Part shown: in pieces, positions 17,687-26,310 of the stretch
How the letters are laid out: each line of letters starts with the position of its first letter
Numbering within the stretch: the stretch's first letter is position 1
NCBI RefSeq assembly: GCF_038593855.1
Contig: NZ_CP151996.1
Span: forward strand, 2,914,001-2,978,000
Direction: 5' to 3'
Source of the DNA: Lysinibacillus sp. FSL M8-0337
GTDB lineage: Bacteria; Bacillota; Bacilli; Bacillales_A; Planococcaceae
Length of the DNA stretch: 64,000 bases
Position numbers and translations under genes: made by a program
Notes under the pieces: model-generated
Seen by the model: the letters and a program-made list of their open reading frames with translations, nothing else
Told to the model about the DNA's origin: nothing
Databases searched by the model: none

Positions 17687-17812
17687 TACCCGCGATTTTA
17701 AGCTGTTTACCCGCGATTCGTGTTCAAATACCCGCGATAAAACTCTCTTTACCCGCGGAAGTCGTTCAAATACCCGCGATATCGCTTCGTTTACCCGCGA
17801 TTCATAAAAAAC
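17687..17812. repeat. 21-bp-periodic array of six TACCCGCG units
   Basis: TACCCGCG begins at 17687, 17708, 17729, 17750, 17771 and 17792, exactly 21 bp apart each time. The 13 bases between cores vary but alternate: units 2 and 4 end in GTTCAAA, while units 1, 3 and 5 end in TT. A 42-bp higher-order unit is therefore visible. The array lies between the nfo terminator and amj. A 97-aa ORF reading through it as heptads (SRVFEHE...) has no RBS and is not credited. Confidence 0.9.
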
Positions 17813-17852
17813 CGTAGACCAAACACAATTTGCATTGCGTTGGTCTACGGTT
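17809..17852 (-). terminator. Terminator of nfo
   Basis: AACCGTAGACCAA pairs with TTGGTCTACGGTT, and the minus strand continues TTTTTTATG. It is directly adjacent to the repeat array. Confidence 0.88.
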
Positions 17853-17855
17853 CTC

Positions 17856-18752
17856 TTACTCTCCTCGTAAGGCGTCAATAAGCGCTGGCTTATATTCTCC
17901 ACTACGAAGCATATCAATTTCATATTTATACGGTGCTGTTTTGGTTTTCGGATTACTATTTTGAGCAACAAATGGTGTTTCTAATATCTTCGGTACAGCC
18001 ATTAATTGTGGATGATGAACCACGTATTTTAAAGCATCAAATCCGATATGTCCAAAACCGATATTTTCATGGCGGTCTTTACCCGCGCCACGAACGTTTT
18101 TGGAGTCATTTATATGAAGAACTTTGATGCGGTCTACACCGATTATTTTATCGAACTCGTTTAATACCCCATCAAAATCTTCAACAATATTATAGCCAGC
18201 ATCATGTGTATGGCATGTGTCAAAGCATACAGAAAGGCGCTCGTTATGTGTCACACCATCAATAATTTTTGCTAGTTCTTCAAAAGAACGTCCACACTCT
18301 GTACCTTTCCCTGCCATTGTTTCTAATGCAATTTGCACGGGATAGTCCTGCGATAGTACTTCATTTAATCCTTCAATAATTTTAGCAATACCAGCATCTG
18401 CCCCTGCACCTACATGGGCACCAGGATGTAAAACAATTTGTGTAGCTTCCAACGCAGCAGTGCGTTCAATTTCAGATTGTAGGAAATCTACGCCGAGACG
18501 GAATGTCTCCGGTTTTTCTGTATTGGCAATATTAATAATATAGGGAGCATGCACAACAATATTTGTCATGCCGTGCTCTTTCATATGCAACAGACCATTC
18601 ATAATATTAAGGTCTGCAATGGATTTTCGACGCGTGTTTTGTGGAGCACCCGTATAAATCATAAAGGTGTTCGCACCATAAGAAAGAGCTTCTTTACTAG
18701 AGCCGAGCAACATTTCTTTGCCGCTCATTGAAACATGTGAGCCAAGTAACAT
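17856..18752 (-). CDS. nfo: Deoxyribonuclease IV (AP endonuclease)
   Basis: A 298-residue endonuclease IV that cuts DNA 5' to abasic sites in base-excision repair. Family motifs are complete: [10 protein letters not shown] at the start, [18 protein letters not shown], the zinc ligands in [36 protein letters not shown] and HINDSKN. The gene follows cshB by 17 bases, the same pairing as yqfR-yqfS in B. subtilis. In Bacillus it is a forespore repair enzyme; no SigG promoter can be asserted here. Confidence 0.96.
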   Translation of the reverse strand: MLLGSHVSMSGKEMLLGSSKEALSYGANTFMIYTGAPQNTRRKSIADLNIMNGLLHMKEHGMTNIVVHAPYIINIANTEKPETFRLGVDFLQSEIERTAALEATQIVLHPGAHVGAGADAGIAKIIEGLNEVLSQDYPVQIALETMAGKGTECGRSFEELAKIIDGVTHNERLSVCFDTCHTHDAGYNIVEDFDGVLNEFDKIIGVDRIKVLHINDSKNVRGAGKDRHENIGFGHIGFDALKYVVHHPQLMAVPKILETPFVAQNSNPKTKTAPYKYEIDMLRSGEYKPALIDALRGE

Positions 18753-18769
18753 GATTAGGCCTCCTTCAC

Positions 18770-20071
18770 TTATTTTTTATTACGCGCTTTTAGGCGACGT
18801 TCGCGTTTTTTAATTTTTTCCATTTCCCATTTCATATTACGTTTGTAACCTGGTTTTACTTTTTTCGGCTTACGCACTAGAGATTTTGCTTTCGCATCAA
18901 TTTCATTTTCGTGCTTCACACGATTTTTACGTGCATGACGGTCTTTTAGTTCAGACCATTCACCATCTTTAACATCTTTTTGTTCAAATGGTATACCCAT
19001 TTTCTCAACGCGTGCTAGTGCGTCCTCGTCCGAAGGCTCAAATAATGTAATTGCCGTACCTTTATTGCCGGCACGAGCTGTACGACCGACACGGTGAATA
19101 AAGAATTCTAGATCTTCTGGAATTTCGTAGTTAATGACATGTGAAATTCCTTGAATATCAATACCGCGCGCAGCAAGATCTGTTGCCACAATGTATTGAA
19201 ATTCTAAATCACGAATTTGCTTCATCATTTTTTTACGATCGCGCGGACTTAAATCCCCGTGAATTTGACCACAGCGAATCCCTTGCTCATTTAAATAACC
19301 CGCAACATGCTCTGCCGTTTTACGTGTATTGGTAAAAATAACGGCTAAAAATGGGTTAATTCCTTCAATAACATCTAACAAGCGTTTGTTACGTGATTTC
19401 GAACGCACAGGCACAAGCACAAAATCAATACCTTCTGCCACGGGACGTTTATCGTTCATATGAACATGGACAGGTGCTTCCATATATTTTTTTAAGAATG
19501 GCTGTAGACGTTCTGGAATTGTTGCAGAGAACACGAACATTTCAAGCTTTTCTGGCATTTGAGAAGCAAAGCCATCAATCTCTTCGATAAAGCCCATATC
19601 GAACGCTAAGTCCGCTTCGTCAACAACTAACATTGGTGCCGTATGCACAAATAACGCTTGAGCTGAAACAAGGTCACGAATACGTCCTGGTGTACCCACA
19701 ACGATTTGTGGTTGCGTTTTTAACTTATCAATGGAGCGTTGTTTGTCCGTACCCCCAATAAATAATTTCGCTTGAATGTCTGTTCCTTCTATTAATTGAT
19801 TTAACGCATCAAAAATTTGTTGAGCTAACTCGCGTGTTGGCGAAGTAATAACCGCTTGTACCTCTTGTTTGTCAACTTGAATGCGTTGCACGATAGGAAT
19901 AAGGAAACTATGCGTTTTCCCTGTACCCGTATGTGCTTGTCCAATCGCACTTTTCCCTTTCAGGATTAGTGGAATAATTTCCTTTTGTATTGGTGTTGGT
20001 TCTGTGAAGCCAAGCTTTGCAATTGCGTCCTGCAAAAATGGCTGAAAATTATAATCAGTATATTTTGACAT
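18770..20071 (-). CDS. cshB: DEAD-box RNA helicase CshB
   Basis: A 433-residue DEAD-box helicase that remodels RNA, linked in Bacillus to cold growth and mRNA decay. Motifs in order: Q motif GFTEPTPIQ, motif I AHTGTGKT, Ia PTRELAQQ, Ib TPGR, motif II written [10 protein letters not shown], motif III SAT, then DLAARGIDI and [11 protein letters not shown] strongly basic tail ([14 protein letters not shown]-like) ends the protein and could bind RNA. The ATG at 20071 has AGGAGG eight bases upstream and starts [12 protein letters not shown]; the longer frame to 20107 is not needed. Linkage to nfo supports CshB over CshA. Confidence 0.93.
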   Translation of the reverse strand: MSKYTDYNFQPFLQDAIAKLGFTEPTPIQKEIIPLILKGKSAIGQAHTGTGKTHSFLIPIVQRIQVDKQEVQAVITSPTRELAQQIFDALNQLIEGTDIQAKLFIGGTDKQRSIDKLKTQPQIVVGTPGRIRDLVSAQALFVHTAPMLVVDEADLAFDMGFIEEIDGFASQMPEKLEMFVFSATIPERLQPFLKKYMEAPVHVHMNDKRPVAEGIDFVLVPVRSKSRNKRLLDVIEGINPFLAVIFTNTRKTAEHVAGYLNEQGIRCGQIHGDLSPRDRKKMMKQIRDLEFQYIVATDLAARGIDIQGISHVINYEIPEDLEFFIHRVGRTARAGNKGTAITLFEPSDEDALARVEKMGIPFEQKDVKDGEWSELKDRHARKNRVKHENEIDAKAKSLVRKPKKVKPGYKRNMKWEMEKIKKRERRLKARNKK

Positions 20072-20312
20072 AATTCGTTCCTCCTTACATCTTTCCCATT
20101 GTACCATGATTCGGCCTTTTAGGGATGTTTACGTACTATTAACATAAGCATTTACAATATTCTCTTGTTTTTTTCATCGATGCAACGCTAACCCTTAACA
20201 AACTTACTTTAATTACGACTATTATGCAATGAAAAATGTAAAGTGTGAAAAATGTGAAAAAATTTAATGGACATTTCGTATTTTTTATGTCAATTTTAGT
20301 CCAACTAATGAT

Positions 20313-20340
20313 TTGCATATTTTCCACATGTTAATATAAA
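20313..20340 (+). promoter_or_regulatory. Probable promoter of the butanediol dehydrogenase gene
   Basis: TTGCAT (20313-20318) and TATAAA (20335-20340) are 16 bp apart, 30 bp before the start codon. No operator is obvious. The remaining gap back to cshB is AT-rich without a gene. Confidence 0.5.
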
Positions 20341-20370
20341 CATGAATAATAGTATTGGAGGTTGATAGTG

Positions 20371-21426
20371 ATGAAAGCAGCAAGATGGTATAAAGCAAGA
20401 GATATCCGTGTAGAAAACATTGAGGAGCCTTCCATTGCATCCGGCAAAGTAAAAATTAAAGTACATTGGACAGGCATTTGTGGAAGCGATTTACATGAGT
20501 ATGCAGCAGGACCAATCTTTATTCCAGTTGAACAGCCACACTCTATCAGTAAAGATATAGCCCCTATTGTAATGGGCCATGAGTTTTCTGGCGAGGTAGT
20601 TGAAATTGGGGAAGGTGTTACAACAGTAAAAATTGGAGATGCTGTCGTTGTCGAACCGATTCTCTCTTGTGGCGAATGTGCTGCATGTAAAAAAGGGAAG
20701 TACAACATTTGTAAACAACTAGGTTTCCACGGACTGTCTGGCGGCGGTGGCGGATTGTCAGAATATACTGTGGTAGATGACCACATGGTACACAAAATGC
20801 CAGCAGGACTTTCTTATGAACAAGGTGCTCTTGTAGAACCAGCCGCAGTAGCTTTACATGCAGTTCGCCAAAGCAAATTAAAGGCTGGCGATAAAGCCGC
20901 AGTTTTTGGAACTGGGCCAATTGGTCTTCTTGTTATCGAAGCATTACGGGCATCTGGAGCTTCCGAAATTTATGCGGTGGAACTTTCAGCAGAACGTGCT
21001 GCAAAGGCGATGGAACTAGGAGCAACAGCTGTTATTAATCCGCAAGATGAAGATGCTGTTGAACGTCTTCATGCCTTAACAAATGGCGGTGTGGATGTGG
21101 CATTTGAAGTTACTGGTGTTCCTGTTGTTTTACAGCAAGCTATTGACTCTACTACGTTCGAAGGTGAAACAATTATCGTTTCGATATGGGAATCAAGCGC
21201 TTCTATTCAACCAAATAATATTGTATTGTCGGAACGTACTGTGAAAGGTATTATTGCCTATCGAGATATCTTCCCAGCTGTTATGGAGTTAATGACCAAA
21301 GGCTATTTCCCAGCGGACAAACTTGTAACTAAGCGCATTGGGCTTGATGATGTTGTAACAGAAGGCTTTGAAGCGTTAATGAAAGAGAAAAACCATATTA
21401 AAATTCTTGTCAATTCACAAAGCTAA
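20371..21426 (+). CDS. bdhA: (R,R)-butanediol dehydrogenase, zinc-type
   Basis: A 351-residue medium-chain zinc alcohol dehydrogenase that interconverts acetoin and 2,3-butanediol with NAD(H). The catalytic zinc site is in GICGSDLHEY and VMGHEFSGEVVEIG. The structural zinc lobe is present as CGECAACKKGKYNIC. The Rossmann motif is AVFGTGPIGLL. The sequence HEYAAGPIFIPVEQPHS is typical of BdhA rather than sorbitol or threonine dehydrogenases. GGAGG lies eleven bases before the ATG at 20371. The gene stands alone; no acetoin synthesis genes are near. Confidence 0.88.
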   Translation: MKAARWYKARDIRVENIEEPSIASGKVKIKVHWTGICGSDLHEYAAGPIFIPVEQPHSISKDIAPIVMGHEFSGEVVEIGEGVTTVKIGDAVVVEPILSCGECAACKKGKYNICKQLGFHGLSGGGGGLSEYTVVDDHMVHKMPAGLSYEQGALVEPAAVALHAVRQSKLKAGDKAAVFGTGPIGLLVIEALRASGASEIYAVELSAERAAKAMELGATAVINPQDEDAVERLHALTNGGVDVAFEVTGVPVVLQQAIDSTTFEGETIIVSIWESSASIQPNNIVLSERTVKGIIAYRDIFPAVMELMTKGYFPADKLVTKRIGLDDVVTEGFEALMKEKNHIKILVNSQS

Positions 21427-21446
21427 CATAGACCCTTTTATTGTAA

Positions 21447-21487
21447 GCAGATAGAGAAAATACCTCTATACCATTCTCTCTATCTGC
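21447..21487. terminator. Terminator between bdhA and kdpC
   Basis: GCAGATAGAGA pairs with TCTCTATCTGC around an 18-base loop; both flanks have short T or A runs. It separates convergent units. Confidence 0.65.
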
Positions 21488-21513
21488 CTTATTGAAGTTA
21501 TACTTTACACCAC

Positions 21514-22155
21514 TTATTCATTGTCCTTCATTTGTTTAAAAATAGCTAAATTCGCCATTAAGAAGTTCACTTTCTCTTCCCCAAATAGACCGAGCGCCCG
21601 CCCCTCTGTATTAGCCTCCACAATTTTTTCGATTTCCTTCTCTGACAGCCCGCTTGCATTGGCAATTCGATCGATTTGAATGCGCGCTGCTTGCACACTA
21701 ATATGTGGGTCTAAACCCGATCCGGAGGCCGTCATAAGATCAGCAGGAATGTCTTGTCTTTTTATAGTCGGGTTCGCCTGTAAAAACGCTTGAATATCTC
21801 CCTCTATCCGTTTTGTTAATTCTGGATTGGACGGAGCATAATTGAACGTTCCAGAGCTCACGCCACCATAAGCTATCTCACCATTTTTATCTGGTACAAT
21901 ATCTTCTTGTGTATAAACATTATAGTTAATGGATGAAACACGGCCCTTAAAAAATGCTGCTGATGTAAAGGCTTGCCCAAGCTTTTCCGAACCAACAGCT
22001 TTTCCGTCAACTTCCACAATGCTACCATTCGCTTGATGCTTAAATAGCCCTTGTGCAATACCCGTTACTGTCACAGGATAAATTAAACCACAGACTACAA
22101 ACATAATGATAGATACCATTAATGCTTGCTTGACATTGTCCCAAAATCTATTCAT
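21514..22155 (-). CDS. kdpC: Potassium-transporting ATPase subunit C
   Basis: A 213-residue single-span membrane subunit of the KdpFABC potassium pump. One N-terminal helix (MVSIIMFVVCGLIYPVTVTGIAQ) is followed by the exported domain with the family motifs SEKLGQAF, SGLDPHIS and ALGLFGEEKVNFLMANLA. It stabilises the KdpA-KdpB complex. It is the last gene of the kdp operon and starts 12 bases after kdpB. Confidence 0.96.
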   Translation of the reverse strand: MNRFWDNVKQALMVSIIMFVVCGLIYPVTVTGIAQGLFKHQANGSIVEVDGKAVGSEKLGQAFTSAAFFKGRVSSINYNVYTQEDIVPDKNGEIAYGGVSSGTFNYAPSNPELTKRIEGDIQAFLQANPTIKRQDIPADLMTASGSGLDPHISVQAARIQIDRIANASGLSEKEIEKIVEANTEGRALGLFGEEKVNFLMANLAIFKQMKDNE

Positions 22156-22167
22156 ATCATTTTCCTC

Positions 22168-24231
22168 CTATAGACCAAGCATGGTTAACAGTGGCCCTGC
22201 TAGCAAATCGATCACCTTTATACCGATAAAAGGCGCAAGAATACCACCTAGTCCATAAACAAACAAGTTTTTCTGTAATAATTTTGTAGCACTCATCGGC
22301 TTATATTTTACGCCCTTTATCGCAATGGGAATTAACATTGGAATAATCACCGCATTAAAAATTAAAGCTGAAATGATGGCACTTGTCGGCGAATGCAGTT
22401 GCATAATGTTGAGCGCATTCATTTCAGGTACTGCTACCATTAACATAGCAGGAATAATAGCGAAATATTTTGCCACATCGTTTGCAATACTGAATGTTGT
22501 TAGTGCACCACGCGTCATTAATAATTGCTTTCCAATCTCTACAACTTCAATTATTTTAGTTGGATTTGAATCTAAATCAACCATGTTTGCAGCTTCTTTT
22601 GCTGCATTCGTTCCTGAATTCATCGCAAGACCGACATTCGCCTGTGCTAAAGCAGGTGCGTCATTGGTACCGTCCCCTGTCATCGCCACAACTTTTCCAA
22701 GTGCCTGCTCATCTTTAATCACCTTTATTTTATCTTCTGGTTTACTTTCTGCAATAAAACTGTCAACGCCCGATTCTTTAGCAATAGCGGCTGCTGTTAG
22801 TGGATTATCCCCTGTGCACATAATTGTTTTTATGCCCATTGCTCGCAGCTGTTCAAAGCGTTCTTTCAAACCAGATTTAACAACATCTTTCAGATGGATG
22901 ACACCCAAAATAATATGATTCATCGACACAACAAGCGGTGTGCCCCCAACAGCAGATACTTGATGCACTAACTGTTCCAAATTTGTCGGAATATGTTGTC
23001 CTGCTGCAAGACTATCTTGTTTAATCGTATCATAAGCCCCTTTTCGAATGATCGTCCCATCCTGCAAGTTCAATCCGCTCATCCGTGTCTGTGCGGTAAA
23101 GGGAATATGCTCACTGTATTGAATTAGTTGTTGTTCATCCGTTGTAGTTACCCCTAAATCACATGCCAATGATAAAATAGATTTTCCTTCTGGTGTATCA
23201 TCTGTCAGCGAACTCAGCCATGCTGCTTGCATCAAAGTTTGATGGTCAACTCCTTTGACTGGTAAAAACTCAGTTGCCATGCGATTACCGTACGTTATTG
23301 TGCCTGTTTTATCTAATATAAGTGTATCTACGTCTCCGCAAGCTTCCACAGCTCTACCAGACATTGCAATGACATTAAACTGCGTCACTCGGTCCATACC
23401 AGCAATACCAATAGCAGAAAGTAAACCGCCGATGGTCGTTGGTATTAAGCAAACTGTCAGTGCAATTAACGTTGCAATGGAAATGTGTACATTTAAATAA
23501 GTAGTCATTGGATATAATGTCACGACCACTAATAAAAAGATGATTGTCAAGCTAACTAACAATGTATTTAACGCTATTTCATTAGGTGTTTTTTTCCGAC
23601 TTGCTCCTTCAATGAGGGCAATCATTTTATCTAAAAATGACTCTCCTGGCAGTGAAGTAATTTCAATCATTAGCCAATCACTTGTGACAGTCGTTCCACC
23701 AGTAACAGATGAAAAATCTCCACTGCGTTCTTTTACAACGGGTGCAGACTCACCAGTAATGGCTGATTCATCGACTGTGGCAATCCCTTCAATGACCTCG
23801 CCATCATTTGGAATCACTTCCCCTGCTTGCACTAAAACAATATCCCCTTTTTTCAGCTCATGTGCCTGTTTCATCACTTCTGTACCATCCGCTAAAAGGA
23901 CACGTGCTTGTGTATCTGTCTTTGTATTTTTTAACGTTTGTACTTGTGCTTTTCCCCGCCCTTCAGCGATGGATTCTGCAAAGTTAGCAAATAAAATTGT
24001 AACAAAGAGAATGATAGCAACAATGGCATTATAGAGCTGAGCATGCTCTCCTTCCCCACCGCCAAGTAGATTAGGAAAAAACGATAACAACAGCACAAAA
24101 ATAAAACCGATTTCTACGACAAACATGACGGGATTTTTTATCATCGTAACTGGATTAAATTTCTTCAATGCGCCTATCAATGAGCTCTTTACTAAATCGC
24201 TCGTGATAAAACCTTTTCTTACAGTTTCCAT
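22168..24231 (-). CDS. kdpB: Potassium-transporting ATPase subunit B (P-type ATPase)
   Basis: A 687-residue P-type ATPase subunit that hydrolyses ATP to drive potassium uptake through KdpA at low external K+. Landmarks: the A-domain TGES in [11 protein letters not shown], the phosphorylated Asp in [14 protein letters not shown], the ATP-site KGAYDTI, the hinge [15 protein letters not shown] and seven membrane helices. The length is normal for the family. It lies 15 bases after kdpA and 12 before kdpC. Transcription is expected under KdpDE control from the promoter region near 26.2 kb. Confidence 0.97.
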   Translation of the reverse strand: METVRKGFITSDLVKSSLIGALKKFNPVTMIKNPVMFVVEIGFIFVLLLSFFPNLLGGGEGEHAQLYNAIVAIILFVTILFANFAESIAEGRGKAQVQTLKNTKTDTQARVLLADGTEVMKQAHELKKGDIVLVQAGEVIPNDGEVIEGIATVDESAITGESAPVVKERSGDFSSVTGGTTVTSDWLMIEITSLPGESFLDKMIALIEGASRKKTPNEIALNTLLVSLTIIFLLVVVTLYPMTTYLNVHISIATLIALTVCLIPTTIGGLLSAIGIAGMDRVTQFNVIAMSGRAVEACGDVDTLILDKTGTITYGNRMATEFLPVKGVDHQTLMQAAWLSSLTDDTPEGKSILSLACDLGVTTTDEQQLIQYSEHIPFTAQTRMSGLNLQDGTIIRKGAYDTIKQDSLAAGQHIPTNLEQLVHQVSAVGGTPLVVSMNHIILGVIHLKDVVKSGLKERFEQLRAMGIKTIMCTGDNPLTAAAIAKESGVDSFIAESKPEDKIKVIKDEQALGKVVAMTGDGTNDAPALAQANVGLAMNSGTNAAKEAANMVDLDSNPTKIIEVVEIGKQLLMTRGALTTFSIANDVAKYFAIIPAMLMVAVPEMNALNIMQLHSPTSAIISALIFNAVIIPMLIPIAIKGVKYKPMSATKLLQKNLFVYGLGGILAPFIGIKVIDLLAGPLLTMLGL

Positions 24232-24246
24232 TTGATTCTCTCCTCA

Positions 24247-25941
24247 TTAGGAATGTATTTGTAAATGCTCCGTAATTGGTCCAAGTGCTAATGCGGGTAA
24301 AAATGTTAGCGCACCAATCATCAGTACAATGGCAACAAGCAAAAATGTAAACATTGAGGTATCTGTTTTCAATGTTCCAACTGAATCGCTGTGCCACATT
24401 TTTTTAGCAAGTAGTGAAGCAATTGCTAATTGAAGGATAATGGTTAAATAGCGACCAAAAAACATAGCTAACCCTGTCGTCACATTCCAAAACGTTGAGT
24501 TATCAGCTAACCCTTCAAAGCCAGAGCCATTGTTGGCAGATGCTGAAGCAAACTCATATAGTACTTGCGATAAACCGTGTGCCCCTGGATTTGTAATACC
24601 AGCTACCCCAGATGTTGTGGCAACAGCAAGCGCAGAAAACAGTAGGATAATTGCAGGATGAATTAAAATACAAAGTGCTATTAACTTCATTTCCTTTTCC
24701 TCAATTTTCTTTCCTAAAAACTGTGGCGTGCGACCAATCATTAAACATGCGATGAAAATCGTTAGTAAGACATACATCATCATATTCATCAGCCCAACAC
24801 CTTTGCCCCCAAATACAACATTTAACATCATATTAAACATCGGCACCATTCCACCAATTGGGGTTAATGTATCGTGCATGTTATTGACCGAGCCCGTTGT
24901 AAAGGCAGTTGTGACTGTAGTGAAAAGGGCAGATTGGGCTACCCCAAAGCGCATTTCTTTTCCTTCCATACTGCCAAGCTCCTGAGTAATTCCCAGGTTA
25001 CTAATAAGGGGATTACCCGCACGCTCAGCAATATACACTGTCACTAACCCGATAAGAAATAGCATACCCATTGCAGCAAAGATCGCTAGCCCTTGCTTGC
25101 CGAATATTGTTTTTTTCTTTCTATAAGCAACCATTAGACTAAAGGCAACAACACAAGCACCTGGTAGCAACATCATAGATAGCATTTCTACGATATTAGA
25201 TATAACCGTAGGGTTTTCAAAAGGCGTTGTGGAATTAGCACCATTAAACCCACCTCCATTTGTACCTACATGTTTAATAGATTCAAGTGAGGCAACTGGT
25301 CCCAATGCGATATCTTGCATTTTTCCTTCGATTGTTTGAACAGTTTGATTGGCACTGAATGTTTGAGGTGCTCCTTGCGATACTAAAATAATGGCAGCTA
25401 CGATGGAAATAGGCATTAATACACGTGTAATCACACGCACAAAATCTACAAAGAAATTGCCTAATGTATCACTTTTTGCAACTAATCGTCTACAGAACGC
25501 CATACAAGCAGCGTAGCCAGTCGCTGCAGATGTAAACATCATAAAAATAATAACGAGCATTTGTGACAAATAACTTAAACCAGATTCACCACTATAATGT
25601 TGCAGATTGGTGTTGGTCATAAACGAAATGATGGTATTAAAAGAAAGTGATGCCTCCATATTTTCTATATCATTTGGATTTAACAGCAAAAAAGATTGAA
25701 TGCGTAAAAGAATGTATCCGATAAAAACCATAAAAGCATTTGAAATAATTAATGACAATACATATTGCTTGCCTGTCATATCCACTTGTTTAATGCCGCA
25801 TACCTTATAAATCACATGATCCACTTTATCCATTAATGGATCGAGCCATGTTTTTTTATGCATTGTCACACGAAAAAGATAATGGCCGGTCAGGATAACA
25901 AGCGGTAAATAAATAATACACACAATGGCGATTTGCCACAT
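24247..25941 (-). CDS. kdpA: Potassium-transporting ATPase subunit A
   Basis: A 564-residue channel-like subunit of the Kdp pump, descended from the KtrB/Trk family. The four pore loops of the selectivity filter are recognisable, for example SAATGYAACMAF, GTNGGGFNGANSTTPFENP, TTAFTTGSVNNMHDT and SASANNGSGFEGLADN. Ten helices are expected. It follows kdpF by 23 bases and precedes kdpB by 15. The start ATG at 25941 has AGGAGG-like AGGAATAG a few bases upstream. Confidence 0.97.
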   Translation of the reverse strand: MWQIAIVCIIYLPLVILTGHYLFRVTMHKKTWLDPLMDKVDHVIYKVCGIKQVDMTGKQYVLSLIISNAFMVFIGYILLRIQSFLLLNPNDIENMEASLSFNTIISFMTNTNLQHYSGESGLSYLSQMLVIIFMMFTSAATGYAACMAFCRRLVAKSDTLGNFFVDFVRVITRVLMPISIVAAIILVSQGAPQTFSANQTVQTIEGKMQDIALGPVASLESIKHVGTNGGGFNGANSTTPFENPTVISNIVEMLSMMLLPGACVVAFSLMVAYRKKKTIFGKQGLAIFAAMGMLFLIGLVTVYIAERAGNPLISNLGITQELGSMEGKEMRFGVAQSALFTTVTTAFTTGSVNNMHDTLTPIGGMVPMFNMMLNVVFGGKGVGLMNMMMYVLLTIFIACLMIGRTPQFLGKKIEEKEMKLIALCILIHPAIILLFSALAVATTSGVAGITNPGAHGLSQVLYEFASASANNGSGFEGLADNSTFWNVTTGLAMFFGRYLTIILQLAIASLLAKKMWHSDSVGTLKTDTSMFTFLLVAIVLMIGALTFLPALALGPITEHLQIHS

Positions 25942-25964
25942 ACTCTATTCCTCCTAAATACCTA

Positions 25965-26045
25965 TTAATATTTTTCCGGATATAATAGGGCATGCCCTAA
26001 ATATCCAAAAAGCAATATAAGTATTATTCCAATAACAATCCACAT
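25965..26045 (-). CDS. kdpF: Potassium-transporting ATPase subunit F
   Basis: A 26-residue single-helix peptide reading MWIVIGIILILLFGYLGHAL then LYPEKY. The terminal sequence GYLxxALLYPEKY is the KdpF signature. It binds KdpA and stabilises the pump. AGGGGAGG lies eight bases upstream of the ATG at 26045. It sits between the 29-aa ORF and kdpA. Confidence 0.93.
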   Translation of the reverse strand: MWIVIGIILILLFGYLGHALLYPEKY

Positions 26046-26059
26046 AGCAATTCCTCCCC

Positions 26060-26149
26060 TTACTCTTCGACTAGCTTGTAGCACCAAGTCGTTAACGCAT
26101 ATAGACTGGCAAAACTAATGAGTAATAAGCCAACCATATATAAATCCAT
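26060..26149 (-). CDS. Small membrane peptide leading the kdp operon
   Basis: A 29-residue ORF (MDLYMVGLLLISFASLYAL, then TTWCYKLVEE) that is one hydrophobic helix with a charged C-terminus. Its stop is 15 bases before the kdpF start. An in-frame ATG at 26158 and GTG at 26161 are alternative starts, the last directly after GAAGGG. Similar tiny membrane ORFs precede kdpF in various genomes, but their function is not established. It is not itself KdpF, since it lacks the LYPE ending. Confidence 0.65.
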   Translation of the reverse strand: MDLYMVGLLLISFASLYALTTWCYKLVEE

Positions 26150-26310
26150 CAATTGCATCACCCTTCTCTCTATTTGATGTTTTTATCATACTGACTTTCA
26201 AATTAATGTAGTGTTAGGAAATCGCTTCTTTGTATTAAGAAACAATAAAGGTGTTAAATCTTTACACTTTCTTAATGGCAGATAACGCTATAATACAAAT
26301 GAGGTGAAGT

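Noticed and set aside
17687-17812. CRISPR array
   Set aside because: The repeated core is only 8-9 bp with 12-13 bp spacers, far below CRISPR dimensions, and no cas gene is present.
17678-17971. 97-aa ORF running through the 21-bp repeats, giving heptad-like SRVFEHE repeats
   Set aside because: The 21-bp period is a multiple of three, so any frame without stops gives heptads. It has no RBS and overlaps the nfo coding end and its terminator.
20331-20795. 154-aa minus-strand ORF within bdhA
   Set aside because: It is a shadow of the butanediol dehydrogenase gene, with Pro/Ser-rich random-looking composition.
26161-26310. c-di-AMP (ydaO) riboswitch between kdpF and kdpD
   Set aside because: The gap is too short for the conserved architecture plus two divergent promoters, and no conserved segment was recognised.
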